Assembly (NCBI GenBank): GCA_027066595.1
Contig: JAMONG010000254.1
Span: 1-6,535, forward strand
DNA: 6,535 nt
Direction of reading: 5' to 3'
DNA from: Sulfurovum sp.
Lineage (GTDB): Bacteria; Campylobacterota; Campylobacteria; Campylobacterales; Sulfurovaceae
The notes under the pieces were generated by a model. It had not been told where the DNA came from. It searched no databases and saw only the letters and a program-made list of their open reading frames with translations. Of the stretch, positions 1-6,323 are shown in pieces. A program made the position numbers and the translations under genes. Positions within the stretch are counted from its first letter, which is position 1. Each line of letters begins with the position of its first letter.

Positions 1-49
1 CTGATATGGAGACTTTTGTAAAATCTAAAATCTAAATTTTATTCTACTT

Positions 50-75
50 TAATGGGTGTAACTTTACACCCATTA
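50..75. terminator. Perfect hairpin downstream of the M66 protease gene; likely terminator
   Basis: An 11-bp perfect stem (50-60 pairing with 65-75; left arm TAATGGGTGTA) closes a 4-base loop. It lies 27 bases beyond the protease stop codon. The T-rich flank (ATATTCTT) is on the plus-strand side, while the minus-strand side is not followed by a T tract. It may therefore mainly terminate a plus-strand gene entering from the left, or act in both directions. Confidence 0.55.
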
Positions 76-102
76 TATTCTTACTCATAAAACCCAAGAC
101 AT

Positions 103-3100
103 TTAATCAACAACAACAGTTCCCTCAATCAAAAGGTTTAGTGTTACATCTGATGCATGCCAACGCCTACCTGTCGTATAGAAAGAGACAGCATATTCTC
201 CTTTAGCTAAAGTGGGATTATCTTCTTTCTTAAAAAAGAACTTTAATACAGAACTAGAATCATAATTTCTACCAGCTTGTATAGGTGAACCCCCAACTGT
301 ACCACCTATCACTATAGGCTGTTTTTCACCTGTAGATTTATTAATAGCCTGAACAGTAATTTGCGTTATGTTCGAACTATACCACGCTCCTGCTACGGCA
401 TTAGATGATAAAACACGTTCATTGTCTACAGGAACTAAAAAATACGTACTTGACCCAAACTTTTCTGTAAAATCTTCACTCACTTCACCAAGTGCAAGTT
501 TTTCTAGTTTAATATAAAATTGACTATCACCAAGATAGAGCCAATCTTCACTCTCTTCACTTGGAGCATCAAGATTGTCACCCAAAGCAATAAAATATTT
601 TGTTCCAAGAACAAAGCTATCTCCCTCTTCTACTCTTACACCCTCTGTATATGATTTTAAACTTGCGTAATGCGTGTTAAATGCTTCAACAAATTTTTTG
701 TTTGTAGCGAAGTTAGTATTGGCAAAAACCTCTGAAAAGAGTCTCATTTGTTTCAGTGCCATTTTCATACCATACTCTTTACCTATAATCACAGGTTCTT
801 TTAGATTAAAAGTCAATGGAGCAATATCTCTACTATCCAACTCCGTATTATCACAAACTACTTTTGCTTTTTTGTAGTTTCCACTTAACGGTAAATTTAG
901 CTGAAATTGATTCATTCTAGTACTAACTTTTCTAGTAGAAAGTAAATTATAACTCTCTTCTGTGTTATCGCCTTTTGTAAGCACTATTTTACATGTATCA
1001 TCTGTATTTCTAGCATTTAATACCTCTGATGAAAAGTAGCTACCATAGTTACTATAGAGTGCTGGATAGATAAAGGTAGTCAAACTCTTTTGGGGGTCAT
1101 AAAAACCAAGTAGTGTCATTACAGGAATTTTTGTTTGTGTTGGTTTAGGATATATAACTGATTTAGGTTCATACTTCTCCTCGTCACCATTCCATTGACT
1201 GTAACCTGTTGGACTACTGTCATCTATCATTCCTGATTGGGCTAAATTTTGCTGAATATAATAGGCTGTATAGGGTGTATAAAAGGTAAACTTAGAAAAA
1301 AGACTCTCATTAGGGTTACCACTTCCCATAGAATCTTTTCCATAAGAGTATAGGTTTTTAAACGGAGCGACACTCTCTTCTGTATTAGGGTTAGAGACAG
1401 ACGAAGCAATACTTTTCCAACGTAAATTCCCTATAAAACGATTTAAGTAGGTATTGTAACTCCATCCACTTTCATAGTTATGTATGGCATAAATCCCACC
1501 AGGGTAATGCCCCATACCATGGTCATGTCCATACTCATGACTAAACTCATTTCCAGAAACATCTACAAGTGTTAGCTTTCCTGCTCCACCACTTAAGCCA
1601 TGTACAACAGTAACGGCTTCACCTGTATCAGGATGGGTATATTTTCCTTGTGCTGTATGCACAAGTGTTTGACGCATAATACGATCATGCCTATCATCTT
1701 GACTTTTATCTGAAATCAAACCTATATTGGCTTTGTTAATACCTGTTGAAACCAATGCTTTTGCTATTATCCCTCGCATATCGCCTGAGTAGACACCTGC
1801 ATTGGTACTTGCACTTTTATCAGTATATACCGTACCATCATCAAGTACCACTTTAGGGAAATACGCAGGTGCATACCGTCCAATAGTATATTTTGCAATA
1901 GGGGCTGTCTGAAAGTAATTGAGTGCATACTCTGCTGTTTTGTTATATTTACTATAGACATGTTCATTTGCACCACGAGGCTCTACAAGCATACCCAAAT
2001 CAATATTGTTAATCATAATCTCATGAGGTGTACCCAGTTTAATCTCTCCAGCATTCAATGACGCACTTTTTTGCTCTGTACCACTACTGTCCAATTCAGT
2101 TAATTCTATACTCATCTTAGGTGTCATAAAGTTCCAAGGAATTTCACCTGTCCATGAGCGTTTTGAAAATGTCAACTTCGCTCGACTATCTGCGGTTGAT
2201 TGGTCACAAAGTCCTATCTTCGATGGTTTTGAAAGCAATGCTGTATACACTTCACCTTTGTCATTGGTCACTTTCATTTCTATGGCATGAATGCTTGTAG
2301 CATCTTTTATCATGAAAAGAAGCAATGCTGAACGAAAAGCAACAGCCAATGGTCTAAACTCCCCTCCTTTAGCTTTAGGACGATGCATTTGACTCTGCAT
2401 AAACCATAACTGTCCTGCTAAATCACCCTGCATGTTATTCGTAATATTATATTCACTACTATAATCTAGCATCTCACTATAATAGTCTTGTTCATTTTTA
2501 TCTGTCACAATGGTAACCCATGAAGAGGTACTTTCCACACCATCACTTACACTCACATGAAAATGATAGGTGTGGTTAGGTCTTAGCTCGGATGTTACAC
2601 TAATCAGACCATTTTCATCTATAGAAAAAGGTAAGCCACTCTCTACAATACTATAACCAAGTGTGTCATTTTGATAATCTTGTGCAATAACAGAACCTAC
2701 ACTTTCTGTACTGCTAAGCTCTGCTGCTACTCGGAAAACAGTATTTTCATCTATGAAGGCAGGTGCAGAAGGTATTTCACCATAGACTTCTACTTTACGT
2801 AGATGTAAATGTCTCTGATCATTACTGTTTGTCTCACCCTTTATAAGAAGATAGCGTCCACTTTTGGCGGGATTTAGGTTAATATTTTGTTCAGCTAATG
2901 TAGCTTCAAGCGTTTTAATAAAATCATTTTCATCTACTATGCCTATATAAGGTGTATCTAAAAGATAGACTTTGGCATTGGTCAGTCGATATTCGTTATT
3001 TCCTCTATTTTGAATAACAATTTTATGGATTTTTGTAGGATTAGGCAGTTCAATTTGCAACCAATTTTCAGCATTTTTCCCACCTCTTGTATGATTATAG

Positions 3101-3630
3101 GTACTGTCGTTATTATCTATAGCATTACTGGCAGGAGCGTAGTATCCATAAGAACTATCAGTTCCTTGTGTAGCTTTTCCATACTTATGTGCAATATCTA
3201 TAGCAGGATTAACTTCAATGTAAAAAGGATCTAAACTTGTAGTATCTGTACCATCGGATACAGATATAATAATGTTCGTATAGTTACCTTCATCACTTGG
3301 ACGACCTCCCAATAATCCTGTCGTAGTGTTGAACTCTGCCCATGTTGGTTTGTTTTGAATACTAAATGTTAGTATGTCATAATTTCTATTATTGACTGTC
3401 GGTAAAAATTGATAGAGTGCATAAATACTTGTTTTACTGTTTATATTGCCTTCTATTGAAAAAGGTTTTTTATTCTCATTAAAAAGTATATGTAAAATAG
3501 CTGGAAGAATTTTTATATATTTCTCCGTTTTTTCCTTTTGTGTCAATATCTTTGTTTCAACAGCTGAAAGTGGTAGATATATAATACTAGCTAGTATAAT
3601 TTGTATAATTAAAGTTTTTATTTTGAACAA
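103..3630 (-). CDS. Exported M66-family (StcE/TagA-like) zinc metalloprotease with Ig-like, discoidin and cadherin-like modules
   Basis: Predicted secreted or surface zinc endopeptidase of 1175 residues. Residues 1-23 are a Sec signal peptide (cleavage after L-S-A); no lipobox cysteine follows, unlike the lipoprotein TagA. An Ig-like (He_PIG type) domain lies at about 54-141, a discoidin/F5-8 type C domain at about 148-285 and a cadherin-like domain at about 290-376. The M66 region starts near 400. The zinc motif is H698-E699-x-x-H702-x-x-G705-x-x-H708, preceded by SGGAGKLTL and GNEFS. M768 in KDSMGSG is the probable Met-turn. FTFYTPYTAYYIQ (781-793) and the LLGFYDP...FIYPALY block (840-859) match StcE as I remember it, including C880 and C926, a possible disulphide pair. 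Family members cleave mucin-type glycoproteins; the substrate here is unknown. Residues 945-1175 have no recognised domain. The start is TTG with GGAG 7 bases upstream; an in-frame stop lies 7 codons before it and the next methionine is residue 396. Family call is firm; function is inferred. Confidence 0.93.
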   Translation of the reverse strand: MFKIKTLIIQIILASIIYLPLSAVETKILTQKEKTEKYIKILPAILHILFNENKKPFSIEGNINSKTSIYALYQFLPTVNNRNYDILTFSIQNKPTWAEFNTTTGLLGGRPSDEGNYTNIIISVSDGTDTTSLDPFYIEVNPAIDIAHKYGKATQGTDSSYGYYAPASNAIDNNDSTYNHTRGGKNAENWLQIELPNPTKIHKIVIQNRGNNEYRLTNAKVYLLDTPYIGIVDENDFIKTLEATLAEQNINLNPAKSGRYLLIKGETNSNDQRHLHLRKVEVYGEIPSAPAFIDENTVFRVAAELSSTESVGSVIAQDYQNDTLGYSIVESGLPFSIDENGLISVTSELRPNHTYHFHVSVSDGVESTSSWVTIVTDKNEQDYYSEMLDYSSEYNITNNMQGDLAGQLWFMQSQMHRPKAKGGEFRPLAVAFRSALLLFMIKDATSIHAIEMKVTNDKGEVYTALLSKPSKIGLCDQSTADSRAKLTFSKRSWTGEIPWNFMTPKMSIELTELDSSGTEQKSASLNAGEIKLGTPHEIMINNIDLGMLVEPRGANEHVYSKYNKTAEYALNYFQTAPIAKYTIGRYAPAYFPKVVLDDGTVYTDKSASTNAGVYSGDMRGIIAKALVSTGINKANIGLISDKSQDDRHDRIMRQTLVHTAQGKYTHPDTGEAVTVVHGLSGGAGKLTLVDVSGNEFSHEYGHDHGMGHYPGGIYAIHNYESGWSYNTYLNRFIGNLRWKSIASSVSNPNTEESVAPFKNLYSYGKDSMGSGNPNESLFSKFTFYTPYTAYYIQQNLAQSGMIDDSSPTGYSQWNGDEEKYEPKSVIYPKPTQTKIPVMTLLGFYDPQKSLTTFIYPALYSNYGSYFSSEVLNARNTDDTCKIVLTKGDNTEESYNLLSTRKVSTRMNQFQLNLPLSGNYKKAKVVCDNTELDSRDIAPLTFNLKEPVIIGKEYGMKMALKQMRLFSEVFANTNFATNKKFVEAFNTHYASLKSYTEGVRVEEGDSFVLGTKYFIALGDNLDAPSEESEDWLYLGDSQFYIKLEKLALGEVSEDFTEKFGSSTYFLVPVDNERVLSSNAVAGAWYSSNITQITVQAINKSTGEKQPIVIGGTVGGSPIQAGRNYDSSSVLKFFFKKEDNPTLAKGEYAVSFYTTGRRWHASDVTLNLLIEGTVVVD

Positions 3631-3637
3631 TTGTATA

Positions 3638-3641
3638 CTCC
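3638..3641 (-). promoter_or_regulatory. Ribosome binding site that fixes the TTG start of the M66 protease
   Basis: On the minus strand GGAG is followed by the 7 bases TATACAA and then TTG at 3630-3628. No ATG or GTG lies in frame between the upstream stop (TAG, 3654-3652) and the signal peptide. The TTG is followed at once by F-K-I-K and a hydrophobic stretch, as expected for a Sec signal peptide. Confidence 0.7.
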
Positions 3642-3668
3642 AATAGAATGGCTATTTTATTTGTTGGT

Positions 3669-3690
3669 ATTATAGTAAAAATATGTCAAA
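3669..3690 (-). promoter_or_regulatory. Likely sigma-70 promoter of the M66 protease gene
   Basis: The minus strand carries a perfect TATAAT (3674-3669). Upstream of it is a T-rich stretch containing TTTGACA and ATTTTTAC. The TTGACA is only 9 bases from the -10 box, too close for a standard -35 box. The arrangement resembles the -10 plus T-rich upstream promoters known from Campylobacterota. It would place the transcript start near 3662 and give a leader of about 30 bases. Inferred from sequence only. Confidence 0.5.
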
Positions 3691-3787
3691 TATACTATTT
3701 TGTTAAAATTAATCAAGAGAAGATGATGCATTACATAATTTTCATTACACATAAATAAAAGTCATTAAACAATATCAATAGATTTAC

Positions 3788-3816
3788 TTGACATTAAAAT
3801 ATTTTTCTGATACTAT
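3788..3816 (+). promoter_or_regulatory. Strong sigma-70 promoter of the FadL-family gene
   Basis: A perfect TTGACA -35 box (3788-3793) is separated by exactly 17 bases from a TACTAT -10 box (3811-3816). The -10 box carries an extended TG element (TGA immediately upstream, 3808-3810). The predicted start is near 3823, giving a short leader of about 24 bases before the ATG at 3847. This is the most consensus-like promoter in the window and suggests strong constitutive expression. Confidence 0.72.
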
Positions 3817-3846
3817 TGCGTCACATTTACTAAAAGGACAAGTCGA

Positions 3847-5091
3847 ATGAAAAGAACAACATTAACAAAACTCATTACGCTTTCGCTTATTACAGCGACA
3901 ACACTCCAAGCAACAAATGGAGACAACCTTATAGGTATCGGTGCTAAAGCACGTGGTATGGGTGGAACTGGTATTGCTGTATCTCATGGTGCAGAGTCTG
4001 GTCTTTTTAACCCTGCACTTATTACCTCTATAGAAGGTACTGAGGTTTCATTTGGTGGAACACTCTTTGCTCCAAGTATCTCATCTGAACTTAATGGTGC
4101 ACCAGGTGCACCTGTACCACCACAAGGTACCTATGATAGTGATGCAACGCTCAATATGATTCCAGAAGTATCCATTGCCACAAAAATAAATGATAACTGG
4201 TACATAGGTGTTGGTATGTGGGGAACAGCTGGTATGGGTGTTGACTTCTCTAAAGCAAACTTTGCACCACTTACACAAGGTCAGTTTGGTAACTTTAACA
4301 TGGTTACAAACCTACAACTTCTTCAGTTTGGTGTACCCATAGCATATAAAACAGGTGGTTTAAGTGTCGCCGTTACACCTATCATGCAATATGGTAACCT
4401 AGACATAAACTATAGAATGCCAACACCCACAGGTGAGATTGCAAATGTAGGTACAGGACTAGCACAAGACTTTGGTTTTGGATTTAATGCTGGTATTGCT
4501 TATGATTTTAGCCAAGATGGCGTAAAAGGTTTAACGATTGGGGCAACATACAAATCGGCTATTGAGATGGAATATGATGGACAACTTACTACAGCAACAG
4601 CACCATTTAGACTTTCATTGCCAGCAGGTGATGTACTTGAGCAACCAGAAGAGTATGGCGTAGGTATAGCATATGAAATGGGTGAACATACCTTTGCTTT
4701 TGATTACAAAAAAATCAACTGGTCATCAGCAAAAGGCTATGGTGATTTTGGTTGGGAAGATTCTGATGTCTATGCATTTGGTTACCAATATGAACAAAAT
4801 GATTGGGCAGTAAGAGTAGGATATAACTATGCTGATTCAGCTGTCGTTGAAGTAAGAGATACAAGACTTAACTTTTTTAACCTCATGGGCTTCCCAGCTA
4901 CAGCTGAAACACACTATACTGTAGGTGGTAGCTTTACAGTATCTAGTGCATTTTCAGTAGATTTAGCCTATGTTTATCAACCAACTTCAACAAAAACATT
5001 TAGTACAGAAGGCTTAGGACTTCCTTTCTCAAGCCTTACAAATGAACACAGTGAAAATAGTATTGCGTTCCAACTTAACTATACATTCTAA
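3847..5091 (+). CDS. FadL/OmpP1/TodX-family outer-membrane transport protein
   Basis: Predicted 14-strand outer-membrane beta-barrel that passes hydrophobic compounds such as long-chain fatty acids or hydrocarbons through a lateral opening; the substrate cannot be read from sequence. The 414-residue precursor has a Sec signal peptide ending at L-Q-A (residue 22). The mature N-terminus is NGDNLIGIGAKARGMGGTGI, the family's Gly-rich plug-like start with a conserved NPA at 55-57. Alternating aromatic/polar beta-strands follow, with FadL-like segments QPEEYGVGIAYEM (267-279) and FAFDYKKINWS (283-293). It ends in phenylalanine (FQLNYTF), the signal for insertion by the BAM complex. It is slightly shorter than E. 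coli FadL. AAAAGGA lies 8 bases before the ATG. The gene is monocistronic: its own promoter lies upstream and a terminator directly downstream. It is divergent from the M66 protease gene. The family is clear; calling it fadL itself would overstate the evidence. Confidence 0.93.
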   Translation: MKRTTLTKLITLSLITATTLQATNGDNLIGIGAKARGMGGTGIAVSHGAESGLFNPALITSIEGTEVSFGGTLFAPSISSELNGAPGAPVPPQGTYDSDATLNMIPEVSIATKINDNWYIGVGMWGTAGMGVDFSKANFAPLTQGQFGNFNMVTNLQLLQFGVPIAYKTGGLSVAVTPIMQYGNLDINYRMPTPTGEIANVGTGLAQDFGFGFNAGIAYDFSQDGVKGLTIGATYKSAIEMEYDGQLTTATAPFRLSLPAGDVLEQPEEYGVGIAYEMGEHTFAFDYKKINWSSAKGYGDFGWEDSDVYAFGYQYEQNDWAVRVGYNYADSAVVEVRDTRLNFFNLMGFPATAETHYTVGGSFTVSSAFSVDLAYVYQPTSTKTFSTEGLGLPFSSLTNEHSENSIAFQLNYTF

Positions 5092-5104
5092 TCTCTCCAA
5101 ACAC

Positions 5105-5140
5105 ATAAAGGGTGTTTAAGCACCCTTTATTATTATTTTT
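5105..5140 (+). terminator. Intrinsic terminator of the FadL-family gene
   Basis: A perfect 10-bp stem (ATAAAGGGTG, 5105-5114, pairing with 5121-5130) has a 6-base loop TTTAAG. A T-rich tail, TATTATTTTT, follows immediately. It starts 13 bases after the stop codon and separates this gene from the next plus-strand gene. Confidence 0.88.
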
Positions 5141-5183
5141 ACTATCATAGTTACTTATTATTTTACATAAAAAAGGATGACAC

Positions 5184-5978
5184 ATGTCAAAAATGATTTC
5201 AAAATTTTCTGCCCTACTTGTGGTACTTATGGTTACATCTATTACTGCACAAGCTGCTAAAATATCTGCATACTACACTGCCCCATTTGCTACTGCAAAA
5301 ACAGTCAAATCTAAACTAGGAAAAGCTGGATTTAAAGTACTCGCAACCTACTCACCTGCTTCTAAAGAAAACATCAAAGTCATTATTTTCACAAATAAAA
5401 AATTAAAAGCACTTGCAAGTCAAAAAACACGTGGATTTGCAGCGATTCAAAGAGTCATGGTAGACTCATCTGCAAAAACTGTACGTGTTACTAACCCAAC
5501 TTACTGGCTTAAAGCATTTATGCAAAAAGACTATAAATCAGGTGTAGACAGTGCTGTAAAAACTTCTCTTGGAAAAGCACTTGGTAAACTCACTGCTACA
5601 AAAGATGTCCTTGAAGAAGGTGACCTTGCAGGGTACCACTTTATGATGGCTATGCCTTACTATGAAGATATGCTTACACTTAAAAAAGGTGCAAGCGTAA
5701 ACCCTAAGAAAAAACTCTTTGAGGTTAAACTTGCAAATGGTAGCAGACTTGTGGGTGTAAAAATGTCAAAAAACACCGAAAACTTTATCGATAAAATTGG
5801 AACAGAAAATGCTATTTTACTCCCATATACTGTATTGATAGAAGATGGTAATGTCTATGCACTTCATGCCAAGTATTACTTAGCACTTTCGTATCCACTT
5901 CTTTCTATGGGACAATTTATGGATATATCAAGTATTCCCGATGCCATTGAAAGAAAACTAAAAAAAGCACTCAAATAA
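5184..5978 (+). CDS. Uncharacterised exported lysine-rich protein, possibly DUF302-like
   Basis: I do not recognise this 264-residue protein with confidence. Residues 1-24 form a Sec signal peptide ending at A-Q-A, so it is probably periplasmic. There is no lipobox, no second membrane segment and no cysteine. The mature part is rich in lysine and alanine. The first half (26-115) reads as an alpha/beta unit: a helix around TAKTVKSKLGKAGFKVL, a strand KVIIF, then RVTNPTYWLKAFM (101-113). The latter vaguely recalls the NP-x-Y region of DUF302-type domains. A linker at about 117-147 precedes a second unit (148-264) with a methionine cluster (M154, M155, M157, M163), then LLPYTVLIEDG and ALSYPLLSMGQFM. 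AAGGA lies 6 bases before the ATG; an ATG at codon 4 is a weaker alternative start. The upstream terminator implies its own promoter; a TATTAT at 5156-5161 is the only weak candidate. Coding status is firm, function unknown. Confidence 0.85.
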   Translation: MSKMISKFSALLVVLMVTSITAQAAKISAYYTAPFATAKTVKSKLGKAGFKVLATYSPASKENIKVIIFTNKKLKALASQKTRGFAAIQRVMVDSSAKTVRVTNPTYWLKAFMQKDYKSGVDSAVKTSLGKALGKLTATKDVLEEGDLAGYHFMMAMPYYEDMLTLKKGASVNPKKKLFEVKLANGSRLVGVKMSKNTENFIDKIGTENAILLPYTVLIEDGNVYALHAKYYLALSYPLLSMGQFMDISSIPDAIERKLKKALK

Positions 5979-5980
5979 GT

Positions 5981-6268
5981 TTAGATAGATAGCTGTTTTA
6001 AGCTATCTATCTCTTTCTTAAGCTCTCTTAATTCTGCTCGTAATTCTCTTAACTCTTTATGTATCGTAGCACTTTCACGCTCTGTTAAGGGTACGATAGA
6101 TGCTTTTACCTCTTTTTCTACCTCAGGCTCTAAGATAATATAGCTTACTTCTTTTCCATGTTCAGTCTCTTCTATGGTTTTCAACTTTCCAGATTTGACC
6201 ATTTTCATCACATTAAATATGCTTAATTTATGTTTTACTGCATAGGCTTTTATCGTTACTTTTTCCAT
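5981..6268 (-). CDS. Small predicted DNA-binding protein: MerR/excisionase-like helix-turn-helix plus coiled coil
   Basis: A 95-residue cytoplasmic protein. Residues 1-46 look like a MerR/Xis-type winged helix: VTIKAYAVKHKLSIFNVMKM, then a G-K-L turn and a short beta hairpin ending VSYIIL. Residues 64-93 form a strong predicted coiled coil with heptad core positions I69, L73, L76, L80, L83, I87 and L90 (spacing 4-3-4-3-4-3), flanked by E/K/R pairs. It therefore probably acts as a dimer. There is no ligand-binding domain or metal-binding cysteine. GGAG lies 4 bases before the ATG. The stop codon is 2 bases from that of the convergent gene 5184-5978. The gene is divergent from the SYLF gene across 55 bases containing an inverted repeat, so autoregulation and control of that neighbour are plausible but unproven. 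It could instead be a structural nucleoid or phage-remnant factor, or belong to an uncharacterised Campylobacterota family. Confidence 0.78.
   Translation of the reverse strand: MEKVTIKAYAVKHKLSIFNVMKMVKSGKLKTIEETEHGKEVSYIILEPEVEKEVKASIVPLTERESATIHKELRELRAELRELKKEIDSLKQLSI
5983..6012 (+). terminator. Hairpin terminator nested in the convergent gene's 3' codons
   Basis: A perfect 12-bp stem (AGATAGATAGCT, 5983-5994, pairing with 6001-6012) has a 6-base loop GTTTTA and a pyrimidine-rich tail, CTTTCTT. It begins 4 bases after the stop codon of the exported protein gene. The whole structure lies within the last ten codons and stop of the opposing gene. The tail is imperfect, so termination strength is uncertain. 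Confidence 0.65.
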
Positions 6269-6292
6269 AACACTCCATTAATTTTCATAAGA

Positions 6293-6298
6293 TATAAT
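6293..6298 (+). promoter_or_regulatory. -10 box of the SYLF gene
   Basis: Perfect TATAAT on the plus strand, 25 bases before the ATG at 6324. It would give a transcript start near 6305 and a leader of about 19 bases. No recognisable -35 hexamer is present at the usual distance; the upstream DNA is AT-rich. Confidence 0.55.
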
Positions 6299-6299
6299 A
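6294..6299 (-). promoter_or_regulatory. -10 box of the small DNA-binding protein gene
   Basis: TATTAT on the minus strand, overlapping five bases of the plus-strand TATAAT. It would start transcription near 6287 and leave a leader of about 18 bases before the ATG at 6268. No clear -35 box is visible. The two promoters could hardly be occupied at the same time. Confidence 0.42.
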
Positions 6300-6323
6300 T
6301 GACAATTTAACTAAGGAATCCAC

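Larger units (their letters stand above)
6280..6307. promoter_or_regulatory. Imperfect inverted repeat over divergent -10 boxes; candidate operator
   Basis: The left arm AATTTTCATA (6280-6289) and right arm TATGACAATT (6298-6307) match at 9 of 10 positions as an inverted repeat around the 8-base spacer AGATATAA. Extending to 12-base arms keeps 10 of 12 pairs. The centre falls at 6293/6294, on the overlapping -10 boxes of both flanking genes. That placement and symmetry suit a dimeric repressor or an MerR-type regulator. The loop lacks a T tract and the site precedes both genes, so a terminator is unlikely. Confidence 0.5.

Noticed and set aside
3..35. Possible last ten codons of a plus-strand gene entering from the left (reads D-M-E-T-F-V-K-S-K-I then TAA), followed by the hairpin at 50-75.
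   Set aside because: Eleven codons without homology or composition evidence cannot be told from chance, although the hairpin's T-rich flank on the plus strand would fit such a gene.
19..40. Short AAATCT-type direct repeat near the left edge.
   Set aside because: Two AT-rich copies are too short and too simple to call a repeat element.
674..877. Plus-strand open frame of 67 codons inside the protease gene.
   Set aside because: It lies opposite a clearly conserved M66 coding region, has no ribosome binding site of note and encodes no recognisable protein.
1767..1976. Minus-strand open frame of 69 codons in another frame of the protease gene.
   Set aside because: It overlaps the conserved pre-catalytic M66 region in the real frame; it is a frame shadow and not evidence of a frameshift.
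3010..3234. Plus-strand open frame of 74 codons over the discoidin-like region.
   Set aside because: It is antisense to well-formed domain sequence with no separate start signals; its hydrophobic look comes from the AT-rich complement.
3446..3646. Plus-strand open frame of 66 codons antisense to the protease signal peptide.
   Set aside because: A hydrophobic antisense product is expected opposite this AT-rich segment, and no support exists beyond the open frame.
4096..4112. Direct and palindromic repeat GGTGCACC A GGTGCACC within the FadL-family gene.
   Set aside because: It encodes a simple G-A-P-G-A-P loop in the barrel; repeated codons explain it without a regulatory role.
4081..4278. 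Minus-strand open frame of 65 codons inside the FadL-family gene.
   Set aside because: It is cysteine- and tryptophan-rich shadow sequence opposite a conserved beta-barrel gene.
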